From contig NC_134035.1 of the NCBI RefSeq assembly GCF_964204645.1, positions 6,446,501-6,510,500 of the forward strand: a stretch of DNA of 64,000 nt, given 5' to 3'. How positions within the stretch are numbered: position 1 is the stretch's first letter; every line of letters starts with the position of its first letter. The notes under the pieces are model-generated. The model did not search any database, was not told where the DNA came from, and saw nothing but the letters and a program-made list of their open reading frames with translations. This document shows positions 43,710 through 55,735 of this stretch, piece by piece. The position numbers and the translations under genes were made by a program. This stretch comes from Tubulanus polymorphus (taxonomy: Eukaryota; Nemertea; Palaeonemertea; Tubulaniformes; Tubulanidae).

Positions 43710-45328
43710 TTATTCATTAATACAAATTGTCGGATTGCTCCGCCGCCGCGATGGCCGTGATCTTCTCTGCTGCAACGGCAGCAGCTCTTTTCGGTCGCAC
43801 ATTCGCTTCTCCCGCTGTTTTTGTAGCCGAATAGTTCGATACGGATGCAAAATCGGTTGACGCATAAACTTCGAGAGGGTACAGTTTCGGCAACGCTCTA
43901 TTCGTGTGACCTCTCGGCGGTTTTTAACGAAACATTGCGTACTTTTCCGTCCTTTCCACGATGTAACTCCGTAATTACGCCAAGTCGCCATTTCAATCGT
44001 GGCCCATCATCGTGAATTTGACCGACCGAACCTTTTTTCACTAATTCCGTATCAACTCCCTTACATTTCTGATATTCGCGCAAATTTAACAAGTATTCAC
44101 CTTTCCAGCGTCTCTTATATTCACTGAGGAGCAAGGAAATATATTTCATCCTACGTGTTAACAATTCGCGAGTGACACAAAAATTTGGATCATTCAACTC
44201 ATGATCTCGCACACTAGGTTGAGGTAACCCGGTTATCCGGTGACCGAACATTAACATGGATGACGTCAAAGCTTCTAAATCTGAAACATCTGACGTTAGA
44301 TAGGTCAACGGTCTATCATTTAAATGAGATTCAACTTCAATTAAAAAAGTATTTAACTCATCATAGGTAAGTAGAGCTCTACCGAGTACTTTTTTGGTTA
44401 TATTTTTCACCAACCCAATCAATCGTTCGTAAAACCCCCCTTGCCAGGGGGCCCTCTTAGCTATGAATTGCCATTTCACCCTGTTCACGGATAGATAGTC
44501 CGTTACTTCAACCGATGAAATAATTTCATCTAGAATTTTATTCGCTGATGTAAACGTTGTTGCGTTATCAGAAACACAAGTCCTCGGCAAACCTCTACGA
44601 CCTGCTAACCTACGTAACGCTAACAAAAAACAATCAGGAGTTAAATCCCGAACTAGCTCTAAATGCACCGCTCTGCTGACCGCACATGTAAATAAACAAA
44701 CGTGGCATTTAGAGGTTTCACCACCAGATCCCTTAAATCACAAGTGGACCTAAATAATCAATACCAGTATGGTGAAAGACTGGAACCTCTGAAACTCTGA
44801 TACCAGGTAGTGAAGGAGGTAACGGTAAGAAAAAGGGTCTACCTTGCACACGTTTGCACACTTACAGCATGATTTCAGTAGGTCCTTTACTCTTTGACGG
44901 ATACTCGGTATCCAATATTTACATCGAATATCGGCAACAGTAGCATTAACGCCTTGATGCATTATTCTGAAATGTGATCGACGAATCACCAAATTGACAT
45001 ACTGGTGATATTTTGGAAGCAGTATTGGTCGTTTAGCCAAATCGTCCAAATCTGCATTCTCTAACCGACCATTCGAATGAATCAAGCCATCATTACCAAT
45101 AAACAACTGTAAATCTTTTATCAACCTGTCAACAACCGGAGCTCTAAATGACTTGTCACCCGACAATCGCGCAAACACCAGAGGATATTCTGATCTTTGA
45201 ATACACAATAACCACACTTTCTCAGAATTGTTTAGATCATCAGCCGAAATACTGTCAAAGTTTCTATCAGAAACTTTTACCTTACAATTATTTATGAAAC
45301 GAAGTACTAAGGTAGTCAAACTGAACAA
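43710..45328 (-). pseudogene. Bel/Pao integrase
   Basis: A zinc-binding HFRIMHQGVNATVADIRCKY...CCKC motif opens it. Catalytic residues are in DYLGP (about 44,760), SDNATTF (about 44,570) and GGFYERLIG (about 44,430), followed by a C-terminal KGEYLLNLREYQK region and an RALPKLYPLEV end. It is separated from RNase H by an in-frame TAG at 45,329 and broken by frameshifts near 44,840, 44,735 and 43,890. Confidence 0.8.
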
Positions 45329-48300
45329 CTAAGTTAATGACGAGAAACCATCTGCATCTACTACTTTCGAAGTGCCGACAGGTTCACTTTTTTCAATTGA
45401 AACATATTGTACACATGTAGATGTATTTATGTGTATAATCGGAATTTGATTTATTCGATCTGCGATGTCAATTGGACCGCACAACCACTGCCCGTTAGAA
45501 AATAGTGCAGATACGCCTCTAGTCAATAAATCAGCTGGATTTCTATCACCATTACAAAATTGCCACTTATCAAAGTCACAAATAGATTTAATAGCACGAA
45601 TTCTATTGGCAACAAATTCTGGTAATTTTTTATCACTTCTCAGCCAACTCAACACAATCTGACTATCCGAATAATATTGCGTTTCGATTACAGGATACGA
45701 TTGTGTTAATTCATCACAAATATATTGCCCTAATTTAGCGCCTAACATCGCGGCCATGAGTTCTAAGCGTGGAATTGTGACCTGCTTCAACGGGGCTACC
45801 CGGCCACGACTCAATATGAATTGAATCTTACCCCCTTGATCAAGATAAGCCACAGCGCCATAAGCCGGCTGACCGGCATCGACAAAAACATGTCGACAAA
45901 ATTTTACCGGTAAATTGGTATCGAATCCATACCATCTGGGTACGTGCATATTTCTAATCGCATAATTCAGATCTGAAACTATTCTTTGCCACTGTAGACC
46001 AAATTTCTCTGGTACTGGTGTATCCCAATCATATGATTCTCTCCACAATGTTTGAGTTAATATTTTCCCCCTAATAGAAATTGGTAATATAAGACCAAAC
46101 GGATCATAAATCTTGGCTAAATTTTGAACAATAGTCCGTTTCGTAGTACCAGAGAATTCGTCTAATATAACCTTTTCTTTGAAGGTGATAATATCTTGCT
46201 CAATACTCCAATAAAATCCTAAGACATTCACATGATTTGAATATTCCAATACTTTCTCGGATTCTGCCAATGAACGTACCTCTTCACTGTTTGAAGACCA
46301 GGACCTTAAATTCATTCCTGCTAGAGAAAAGATCTCTCTCGAAGACTTAAGATAATCTAAGCTATTCTCCTCGGAATTGCATGATGTCAATATGTTATCT
46401 ACGTAAATGTTTCGTAGAATATCGGAACTCGTTCGACAATTTTCAGTTACTACCTGATTCCGTAAATGATGTAGAATTGTGCAATTCAAAATAAATGGAG
46501 AACAGGTAGCACCAAATAATACTCGTTTGAAACGATAAGTTACTAGTTCAGAATCTGGATTTCCTGGCTCTCTAAACCAAACGAATCTAGTTACATCCCT
46601 ATCTTCAGGGTCGATGCCTATTTGGAGAAAGGCTTTTTCGATGTCCGCACAAAGACCAATCTCGTTCAATCTAAATCTCAATAAGATACCTGTGAGATCG
46701 TTCTGTAGAGCTGGACCAGGTTCTAAACTATCGTTCAAACTAGGTGATCCAAAACTACAATCAAAAACAATTCGAATTGGAGTTGTATTCGATTGTCTGT
46801 ACACAGGATGATGTGCCAAATAATGTACTCGTCTCGATGATGGATGTAAATCATCCACCGGAACAATCTCAATATAATCTCGTTTCAATTGCTCATCGAT
46901 AATCTCCGAATAGATTTTAAGAATTTCCGGAGTTTTTGAAAGTTTCTTCAAAGTTGATTTAGTCCTATTTACAACTGCACAATAATTAGTTGTTAACGTA
47001 TCATGTTCAGTTTTCCAAGGTAATTTCACATTGTATCGACCGTCATTGTCTTTCCATATGAAATCACAAATGTACTTATCAACAAAACTCTCATCCGATA
47101 ATTTTTCAATCCCCATTTCGTCACAATTCAAAGAAAATTCAGGGTATGACAAAACACTCATTATCGAAATTTTATCACTGGAAGTACCAGTCGGACCCGA
47201 CACCAAATAACCAACACATGATTTTATAGCTACAGGACCTTGTTTTGATCTGATTATCTCAGAACTAACAAAATCGTAATAATGATCGCTTCCAATCAAA
47301 AATTGAACTTCAAATTTGCACTCTGAGTGAATTGGATTAGCCAAATTTAAATCTTTGAATTCAGGAATCTCAAGAAAACCACCCATGTCTAATGGACGTA
47401 TAATCATCGGAACCACCAAAACAGATACTTCGATTAAATACGAATTCTCACACTCGATGCATATTTTTACGACATCCAAAGTTCTAACTTTCGAATTCTG
47501 TGATCCAAATGCACCTAAATCTAGTGTTTCAGTCCTACTGGATTTCAAACCTAACTGACTCGCCATTTTGGCCGTCATAAATGATCGCTGCGAGCCATCA
47601 TCGAACAATGTATTACAGGACACAATAGAACCACTATACGGTTTCTCGATATTAACAACTGCAGTCTTCAACAGAACATTTCCGAAAGAATTACACAAAC
47701 TAATATTCTGAGATGCCGTTTGTGTCTCAATGTGATCATCACTTCGTATTAAAGACTCTGTTTCAAAAATTGGAACCGATGAAGACTGCGTTGTCACAGA
47801 ATTTGTCATATTGCTTTTGATTCTATTTTGCTCATTACCTATACCACGGTTTTGACCTTCCTCAACGGAAAAATTGACACCTCTAGAATTCGGAACAGAA
47901 TAAGGTCGTGTTTTCCGCGTTTGAAAACAAATACTGGTGTGATGTCGCTTTTTACACATACGACACGAATATTTAGACTTGCAGTTTCCGGCATGATGCT
48001 TATCTCCTAAACAATTAAAACACAAAGATTTGTTTCTCAGAATTTCCATCCTCTTTTTAACATCATTAACTACAGTGCACTCATTGGATGCATGCAAACC
48101 TTCGCAAAAAACACACTTCTTTTTAGAATTCTGAGCTCCGGTCGATAAGAATAATTGACTTACGGTGCTTGTAGGTTCAGTAATAGTACAATTACTCACA
48201 TCTTTGACATCAAGAGATACAGTGGACTCAATAATTTCTAATTCGAATCTAAAACAATCAAGAAGAGATGTTATTGACCATTCACAATTTTTGTATGTGC

Positions 48301-49114
48301 GACACATATTTCGATAGATTTCATACGGAAGCTTTCTTATAATTATTGGTACCAACATTGCGCCGTAATTATCATGAGACGTCCCAAGTGCATTCAACTG
48401 ACGCATGTGACAATTACATTCGTCGTAAAATTTACGCAGGGATGATCGTTCGTTGTTCGGTGGACTTAAATCAACAAGCGCGGAAAGGTAAGCCCGTGAT
48501 ATCTTGTGATTCTGTCCAAATCGCGTTTTCAACAAACTAACAGCCGCTGAATAATTGTCATTCGTCAATGGCAAACCGTCAATGCACGATCTTGCATCGC
48601 CGATTAGCAAACACTTCAAATAGCTACATTTTTCGATATCCGAAAACTGTGAGTTGAGATGAACTGACGTTTCGAATAAACCCCAGAACGTTGGCCACTC
48701 TTTCAAATTTCCGTTATATTTCGGAATTTGTAACTTTGGTAGTAAAGCTGTTTTAATTTCAGTTGATCTCACTGGTGACTGTTTCTCTAGCGAAGACATT
48801 TTCCCGATTTCACGGTCAAATTTGAAAATACTGCCATTCAAATTGTTCAAATAATCTTCAGCTTCCAAAATAAATTGTTCTATTTCATTATCAGACTGGA
48901 TCTCGTCTAATAAATGGGCATCAATCATCTCTCACCGGCTGTATTTGCGTTTGAGATTGTTCAAATTAATACTAGCCTTTAGTAAGTCGTGTTCTCTGAT
49001 AGCTGTATCACATGCAGAGGTAAGAGCGTTCGCGACTCTTCTGTTTGCTGAACGTCCTGCTCTCGAAAGTTTTACACCAACTCCTGATTTTTCGGTAGCT
49101 GAATTCTCCGCCAT
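45329..49114 (-). pseudogene. Bel/Pao gag-protease-RT-RNase H polyprotein
   Basis: One frame from ATG 49,114 to TAG 45,329 is interrupted only by TGA 48,932, which leaves a 1,199-codon stretch. Gag carries LLIGDARSCIDGLPL and PIIIRKLPYEIYR. Three zinc knuckles follow (CVFCEGLHASNEC, CFNCLGDKHHAGNC, CRMCKKRHHTSIC). The protease motif is LFDDGSQRSF. RT shows RIVFDCSFGSPSLNDSL, ADIEKAFLQI, FGATCSPF and the catalytic NIYVDNILTS (YVDN in place of YVDD). RNase H starts HVFVDAGQPAYGAVAY. Confidence 0.9.
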
Positions 49115-49162
49115 TGTTCTCTGATCCTCTGGCTTCTTCTAAGAAGTTTGGTTCATCTCTTT

Positions 49163-49179
49163 CTCGGCTCGAGGGACCA
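49163..49179 (-). promoter_or_regulatory. Candidate primer binding site
   Basis: Just inside the 5' LTR the minus strand reads TGGTCCCTCGAGCCGAG, starting with the TGG that complements a tRNA CCA end. The tRNA was not identified. Confidence 0.5.
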
Positions 49180-49182
49180 TTA

Positions 49183-49464
49183 TGTCAATACCTTTTCTCC
49201 AGAAAGAAGTGACTAGCAGTACGACTCGGTGTTGACATTTTAAAGTAGCTTATTCTCAAAAGTAACCCCCTCTACCCTTTACATATCAATATATATAGTG
49301 AAATATCACATGATGTGTACTGAGCATGACATACAGATGTAATGCAGTTTAATACAGTTTAATACAGTTGAACACAGTTGAATACACGTTACTGCAGAAC
49401 AAGTTACTGCTCTAGTGAGCAGTATTCTATAGTTGATATAAATGTATGTATAACCATTCCAATA
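49183..49464 (-). repeat. Bel/Pao 5' LTR (intact, no MITE)
   Basis: About 280 bases matching 43,058-43,560 minus the MITE. It provides the empty site for that insertion. Confidence 0.88.
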
Positions 49465-49819
49465 GCATTTCCATTGATAGCTACTAAGCGGATAAGGGGA
49501 TCTCTATGAAAATTAATATAAATGTACCTGGATATAAGATACAACGAATCCCTAACATAATTAGTTCCTATTCTCTAGGGACTAGGGGCGCTAATGTTGA
49601 AAACTCAATCTAGCATCAGTTTTTTCGATTGTAAAATTCAGTAGTATGCTAACCGGCTAATTACCGGCCACTTGGGCATGGTAAAAGTACCGTATCTTCG
49701 TTATTCTCGGTGTCATATCCCCTAACCTTGGTACATAAAACTTTTCGCGTAGTATCCCATGTGAATCAACATAGCCATGTTATCAGCTGACCCCTAGGTT
49801 GCGCTCCTTATCCAGCGAG
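49465..49819 (+). repeat. ~350-bp repeat, copy 1
   Basis: It matches 63,103-63,435 as a direct repeat ('attgatagctactaagcgg', 'agatacaacgaat', 'ctaaccttggtacat', 'agctgacccctagg'). Both copies run directly into a GCAGAAACCC module. The left part is cut by the Bel/Pao LTR. Confidence 0.8.
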
Positions 49820-51139
49820 GCAGAAACCCGTTATCGCTGCTTTGCAGCTATATTTATTATTATTATTTTTTTCCACACATTTTTTGTCAAAAGTACATAG
49901 GCTTTTTTACATTACCGCTGTTGCCGATACAATCCGTCTGATATCATTCAGCTCAGTTCGATCTACAAATACTCCGTGCGAATTTTGAAGAATCAATGTT
50001 ACAAAAGGACTGTCGGGCCGTAAACATCGAAAATTGAGCCCCATTCAAAGAGCCGACATGTTTTTCTAAGTCGTCTTTCCGAAATCTACCGCACGTTTCT
50101 TGTCACATCGATTATCAATTCAAGCATAAATTAACAAATTTAATACCGAAAGATTGCACATTCTGTCGCGGTTTTTAAAAACTAATTTTAAAAGTAACCC
50201 GTTTTCCTCATCAAATTATATTACTGATACACAGGAAATTTACTACTTTAGATTTTAAAAGCCTTGTCGAGCCGTAAACATCGATAAATCGACGTGTGTC
50301 ACTACATCGTCGTTCCGGGGCTGAGAATCAAATCGAGTACAAATTAATTTATTACTACCAGTGATTTGGCTGCGGGCGTTAAGCAGTTAATTTAGCAATA
50401 CCTATTTTTCTTTACCAAATTAACCGTGTATTTACTAAGATAAATCATGAGTGTACCGGGGAGTCGTAGGCCTAAAGTAAACACGCCGCGGGCTTCAACC
50501 TCTATATCAATACCATCAATACTCTATATTTCCTACAGTACATACCGATCATTGTCAAATGCACAAGGTATTTACTAAATACAAGTATATAACACACTCC
50601 TTTCCGTATGCTGGAGTCACACTTCAAATTTGAGTAAGCGTTCGCTGTGGGGGAAAGGAGATCGTTCGCTTTGTCGCTTGAAGTGTTTATCGAGTTTTAC
50701 GTGGCTTTAGGCCTACCGGTATTGAGATTCACTGTCTCAAACAAACACAGTATAATTGTTGCGTTTATTAACGGACTCATAAGATTGAACTTCAAAACAA
50801 AATTTTCGACATTTAGGAGGGTTGTTATTCAATAGGCCCACGACCAATCTGTCCGGATGTTAGGCCTACGCATATACATAGGCCTACATAGGCTAGTGGC
50901 CTCTACTAGGTTAAAGCTAAGTTCACTGTAAAGGAGGAATCAGATTTATTAAAGTACATGTTAATTAGTGATTTACTGGTTCTGACTTGTAACGATCAAT
51001 CACAATTATCAATTTTATTGACAAAAATGAAGATTTTTTTTGAAAATTTCGTCTGAGCAGACAGCTTTATAAGCCAGACTTTTCATCATAAATGAAACTG
51101 GTATTTCTTAAATTCCTATGACTTAAGCCGGGGGTGGGT

Positions 51140-51445
51140 CGGCCTTGCGATGGCTTGTGACTCACTGCGAGGCCATACACTGCGACCGCCAGCGACGATT
51201 GTGTCGCAACGACTCATCGACCTACGCTCCCTTGCGACAGGTTGTGACTGTCAGCAACGCCAGTGACAAGGAGTCGCACGTGTTCTACTTTCTGCAACGC
51301 GACACGACTGTCACAACCGACCTACGTGCTCGTGCGACTGGCAGAAACTAGTCGCACACAGTCGCTGACAATCATATTGCAACCGATTTGCACCGAAACA
51401 TGCGATGCAACGCGAGGATCGCATCGCATCACAAGGTCAACCTAC
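51140..51445. repeat. TGCGAC / GTCGCA word array (unit A)
   Basis: The words tgcgac, gcgacg and their complements gtcgca, cgtcgc (and one-base variants such as tgtgac) recur every 8-20 bases in both orientations. The short frames across it are artefacts. Confidence 0.7.
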
Positions 51446-51484
51446 GTCCGGCTTTGAGTTACTGCGGAACCCCAGAAATATCTT

Positions 51485-51965
51485 TTTTCTCGTTCAAAAG
51501 ACCTTTCGCTTGTAAATTCTTTCTACGGAACAAAATTTATTTCGTTCGAACCAATAATATTCTGTTCGATTGAACCAATTTGAAAAAATCGTTAGAACAA
51601 AGTTGAACAAACTTTTTTGTTGAAACAAAAGGTTTTTTCGTTCGAACAATCGTCCGATCTAACAGAATCGTTTAAATTTGAACAGAATTTTCTTGTCAGA
51701 ACATTAAGTTTTTCGTTCGAACAAGTATAGTGTAAAAAGTTTTTTCTCCGAACCAAAAGTATTAAGTATTTTGTTCAATCGAACAGAATTGTTTTCATTC
51801 AAAGATTCGTTCGAAAAAATTGTTTTCGCTCAACCAAATTTTTTGCCGGGACAAAGAGTTTTTCATTTCAACAATAACATATCTTTCAGAATGAAGAAAA
51901 GTTTTGGTTCAAACAAAAAGTGTACAAGTTTTCTTGTCGGATCATTAAGTTTTTTGGTCGAACAG
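51485..51965. repeat. TTCGAACAA / TTGTTCGAA word array (unit A)
   Basis: Dozens of copies of ttcgttcgaacaa and partial forms occur, with TTCGAA as a palindromic core, irregularly spaced and joined by T- or A-runs. Confidence 0.75.
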
Positions 51966-51969
51966 CGTG

Positions 51970-52390
51970 TTAAGGTCGTTTTGGAAATTTACTCGGTCTG
52001 GTATATTTTGGATTACTGTGTATGTCATTTGTCAGGACATTAGAAGACGACTTAGGATACTACCTTGCGTGACTCCACTAGTTAGACCGACTTATTCCAA
52101 GATGAGGCGTTCCGTTGATTTCGGCTACAAGTTTTCGTTCAGATATAATGCTGAGCCATTTCGGCAACCTATCATTGATACTGTTTCCTAATAGCCTTGT
52201 TTAGTAATGGCTGATGTTGTACCTTATCAAATGCTTTGTCGAAATCATAAAGAGTAATTATCGCCTAACAGTCGATTTTCCAGAGTCAAATAGGACATCA
52301 AATCCAGTTGTCCATGGTTTCAAGAAGGTCTAATTGACTGTTTGTGGAGCTTCCTCTTATAAAACTGTGTTAACCATTGAACAGGATTCA
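51970..52390 (-). pseudogene. Non-LTR reverse transcriptase fragment (unit A)
   Basis: The minus strand gives DFDKAFDKVQHQPLLNK (about 52,205-52,255) and downstream GVTQGSIL (about 52,045-52,075) in shifting frames. These are the palm motif A and the QG motif region of LINE-type RT. Confidence 0.55.
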
Positions 52391-53394
52391 AAGACTGTGC
52401 AGAAAACCCGTTATCGCTGCTTTGCAGCTATATTTATTATTTTTTTTTTTCCAAACTTTTTTTTGTCAAAAGTACAAAGGCTTTTTTACATAACCACTGT
52501 TGCCGATACAATCCGTCTGATATCATTCAGCTCACTTCAATCTACAAATACTATGTGCGAATTTTGAAGAATCAACGTTACAAAAGCACTGTCGGGCCGT
52601 AAACATCGAAAATTGAGCCCCAGTCAAAGAGCCGACATGTTTTTCTAAGTCGTCTTTCCGAAATCTACCGCACGTTTCTTGTCACGTCGATTATGAATTC
52701 AAGCATAAATTAACAAATTTATTACCCAAAGATTGCACATTCTGTCGCGGTTTTTAAAAACTAATTTTAACAATAGCCCAATTTCCTCATCAAATCATAT
52801 TACCGATACACAGGAAATTTACTACTTTAGATTTTAAAAGCACTGTCGAGCCGTAAACATCGACAAATCGACGTGTGTCACTACATCGTCGTTCCGGGGA
52901 TCAGCTGCGAGTTTCTCCTCATCATGAGAATCAAATCGAGTGCAAATTAATTTATAACTTCCAGTGATTTGGCTGCGGGCGTCAAGCAGTTAGTTTAGCA
53001 ATACCTATTTTTCTTTACCAAATTAACCGTGTATTTACTAAGATAAATCATAAGTGTACCGGGGAGTCGTAGGCCTAAACTAAACACGCCGAAGAGATAT
53101 AGCGGAGAAAAGCTGTTATGTCGACGAGGTATCAAAAAAAAAATATATTACTTTATTCGGCCGCGGGCTTCAACCTCTATATCAATACCATCAATACTCT
53201 ATATTTACTACAGTACATACCGATCATTGTCAAATGCACAAGGTATTTACTAAATACAAGTATATAACACACTCCTATCCGTATGCTGGACTCACACTTG
53301 ACATTCGGAGTAAGCGTTCGCTGTGGGGGAAAGGAGACCGTTCGCTGTGTCGCTTGAAGTGTTTATCGAGTTTTACGCGACCTTAAGGCTTTAG

Positions 53395-54038
53395 TATGGT
53401 GGCTGATAAGATAAAAAAACACGAATATGCAAATGAGGGCGACATTACGACAAAACTAAAATAACGCGAGAAAACAATGAATTTTGATTTTGTCGCCCGC
53501 GACAATTCATTAATTTTTGGTTTTGTCACACGCGACAATTCATTATTTTGGTTTTATCGCTTGCGAAAATTCATTATTTTGGATTTGTCGCTCGTGACAA
53601 TTCATTATTACGGTTTTGTCGCCCGCGACAATTCATTATTTTGGTTTTGTCGCCCGCGACAATTCAATATTTTGGTTTTGTCGCCCGCGACAATTCACCA
53701 TATTGGTTTTGTCGCCCGAGACAATTCATTATTTTGGTTTTATCGCCCGCGACAATTCATTATTTTGGTTTTGTCGCCCGACAATTCTTTTTTTGGTTTT
53801 GTCGCCCGCGACTATTCGTTAGTTTGGTTTTGTCGCCCGCGACAATTCAATGTTTTGGTTTTGTCGCCCGCGACAATTCACCATTTTGGTTTTGTCGCCC
53901 GCGACAATTCATTATTTTGGTTTTATCGCCCGCGACAATTCATTAGTTTGGTTTTGTCGCCCGCGACAATTCAATATTTTGGTTTTATCACCCGCGACAA
54001 TTCATTTGTTTGGTTTTGTCGCCCGCGACAATTCTTTT
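53395..54038 (+). repeat. 31-bp hairpin minisatellite TTGTCGCCCGCGACAA, part 1
   Basis: About 17-18 units of 31 bp, each with a 7-bp-arm hairpin TTGTCGC-CC-GCGACAA plus an 'attcattattttgg' spacer. The array is preceded by the leader tatggtggctgataag ... TATGCAAATGAGGGCG (53,396-53,444), shared with the array at 21 kb. The long frame across it cycles through three 31-codon phases and is not a gene. Confidence 0.85.
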
Positions 54039-54566
54039 TCAGTCCACTTGGGACTTTAGTCCCAGCGGGCTATTACGTTCACTTTTCGTCCGTCCGTCGG
54101 TCCATAGACGGAATCCAGTTATTTTGGGAAGTTTTGAAGACGCTTCAATGTAATGTCTTGATATTTGGTTTATACATGTATCTACCCTAGACACATCGTC
54201 AGCCTAAAAACTGGCCCTATCAGATTCAAGATGGCTGACTGGCAGCCATTGTTGTTTGCCAAAATCAGCAATTTTTAAACATTTTCGAAGTTTTCGTGGG
54301 AAATTTTGAAGACGCTTTGATCAATTACCTTGATCTTTCGTTTATATTTGAATCTACCAAAGGCCCATCAGCATAAGAAAATTGGGTCGATCTGACTCAA
54401 GATGGCCGTCCGATGACCTTTTTAGTGCCCAAAAATGTCAATTTTGGCCAGAATTCTAGGTCCTGTAGCTTCCTACTGGTTCCATTAAACATTCTTTACT
54501 AACCAGGAATATCCAAATTAGGAACAGTTTAACACTGGATAAACTTTGATACTCACAAGAGCAAGC

Positions 54567-54595
54567 TTTCACCTACATTCTGTAGGCATCGTCAG
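54567..54595 (-). ncRNA. Hammerhead-like core, left arm
   Basis: On the minus strand CTGACGA, the stem CCTACA-gaa-TGTAGG and GAAAGC lie in order. A very short stem III, GC-TT-GC, followed by TC, can be drawn. Stem I is not evident. Confidence 0.4.
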
Positions 54596-54871
54596 GCTTA
54601 ATGTGACGTCATCGGATGTTGTTGATGTGACGTCACAGCCGGATCTCATATTGACGGTGGAACCCCGGTGGTTCGAACGAGGTGTTCAGGGGTCATTTTA
54701 CATATACCTGAGACACCCCACGCTGAATAAAGACTTTGGGAGATTTGCTCTACCCCCTGTATAGAATAACATCCTTAAGGCAGCAGACGGCGCGCGGGGG
54801 CCTTCACAGACCAGCTGACGAGATCCGGCTGTGACGTCACATCAACAACATCTGATGACGTCACATTAAGC

Positions 54872-54900
54872 CTGACGATGCCTACAGAATGTAGCTGAAA
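54872..54900 (+). ncRNA. Hammerhead-like core, right arm
   Basis: Inverted partner of 54,567-54,595: CTGACGA, hairpin CTACA-gaa-TGTAG, GAAAGC. One base in stem II differs from the left copy (agctg against aggtg), which shortens the stem. Penelope-like elements are known carriers of hammerhead motifs. Confidence 0.4.
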
Positions 54901-55084
54901 GCTTGCTCTTGTGAGTATCAAAGTTTATCCAGTGTATGAGTGTTAAACTGTTCCAAATTCCTACTGGTTTGCCATTTCTCATTGCAATTGCTGATGGATA
55001 TTCTTTAGAGAGGGATGTTTTATACCTGGGACAGGTATTTTTGATCAGCCAATTATGACGCAATTGGCGGCCATCTTGATGTCA

Positions 55085-55735
55085 TCAGTACTCATTCGTA
55101 GGTGGGAAAAATTTTTTCCACATTAAATTGATACCTAAGCATATTGTGTTACTATATTCAATTGGAAAGTTGTAGCCCATAACGTGTTCTATGATTTTTG
55201 TGAGTTTCAAGGTCATTGGCTTTTGTATGTGGCCATCAGGGGGCGTTGAATAATACAATAACTTAGTATCGCTATATTATATTTGTACCAAGGCATATTT
55301 TGCTACCATGATCAATTGCAAAGTTGTAGTTCATGACATCGTCTATGATTGTGGTGAGTTTTTAAGGACATTAGTTATTCCATATAGTCACCAGGGGGCG
55401 TTGAATAGTAGAAAAGCTTAGTTTTTCCTTATTAGATTGGTACCTAGGCATATTTTGTTATCATGATCAATTGCAAGTTGTATTTCATGACATGTACTAC
55501 GATTGTGGTGAGTTTTAAGGTCATTGGGTTTTGCATATGGTCACCAGGGGGCGTTGAATAGTAGAATAACTTAGTATTTCCATATTGAATTGGTAACGAG
55601 GCATATTTTGTTATCACAATCTATTACAAAATCACAGCTGCTCACATGTTCTATGATTGTGGTAGGTTTCAAGGTCATTGGTTTTTGTATATGGTCACTA
55701 GAGGGCGTTATGTATTGAAATTGTTAGATTGTTGA
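55085..55735 (+). repeat. Four-unit ~155-bp degenerate tandem repeat
   Basis: Units are marked by 'caaggtcattgg', 'atggtcaccagggggcgttgaat' and 'aggcatattttg'. The gggcgtt box recurs near 55,241, 55,397, 55,550 and 55,703. Confidence 0.75.

Larger units (their letters stand above)
43058..49464 (-). mobile_element. Bel/Pao LTR retrotransposon
   Basis: Two near-identical LTRs (about 278 bases without a nested MITE) bound a minus-strand gag-protease-RT-RNase H-integrase set. The coding region has only a few breaks, so the copy is recent. No target-site duplication is apparent: the outer flanks are 'ccaga' at 43,053-43,057 and 'gcatt' after 49,464. The two sides belong to different sequence types (virus-like DNA against a host repeat), which suggests recombination at the element. 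Confidence 0.88.
49820..52398 (+). repeat. Tandem unit A (~2.58 kb)
   Basis: It opens with GCAGAAACCCGTTATCGCTG and an ATT/T tract. A conserved half follows ('ctgtcgggccgtaaacatcg', 'ggggagtcgtaggcctaaa'), then a GCGAC word array, a TTCGAAC word array and a decayed non-LTR RT fragment. It ends where the same module recurs at 52,399. Confidence 0.8.
54521..54954. mobile_element. Inverted-repeat remnant of a Penelope-like element
   Basis: Arms of about 130 bases (54,521-54,647 and 54,820-54,954) are near-perfect inverted copies containing TGACGTCA. The 172-base centre encodes EPRWFERGVQGSFYIYLRHP and LNKDFGRFALPPV, which recall the GIY-YIG endonuclease end of Penelope-like RTs. It looks like a 5'-truncated copy capped by an inverted piece of its own tail (inference). 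Confidence 0.6.

Noticed and set aside
49183-49464. Solo LTR
   Set aside because: It pairs with 43,058-43,560 and has a primer-binding-site-like sequence and gag directly inside, so it is the 5' LTR of the full element.
53489-54038. CRISPR-like array (short palindromic repeats at fixed period)
   Set aside because: The repeats are directly adjacent with no unique spacers, and the context is a eukaryotic repeat unit.
53477-54190. 237-codon frame made of RDNSLFWF / CRPRQF-type repeats
   Set aside because: It is the translation of a 31-bp minisatellite passing through all three phases (31 codons per cycle). Composition and period are those of the repeat, not of a protein.
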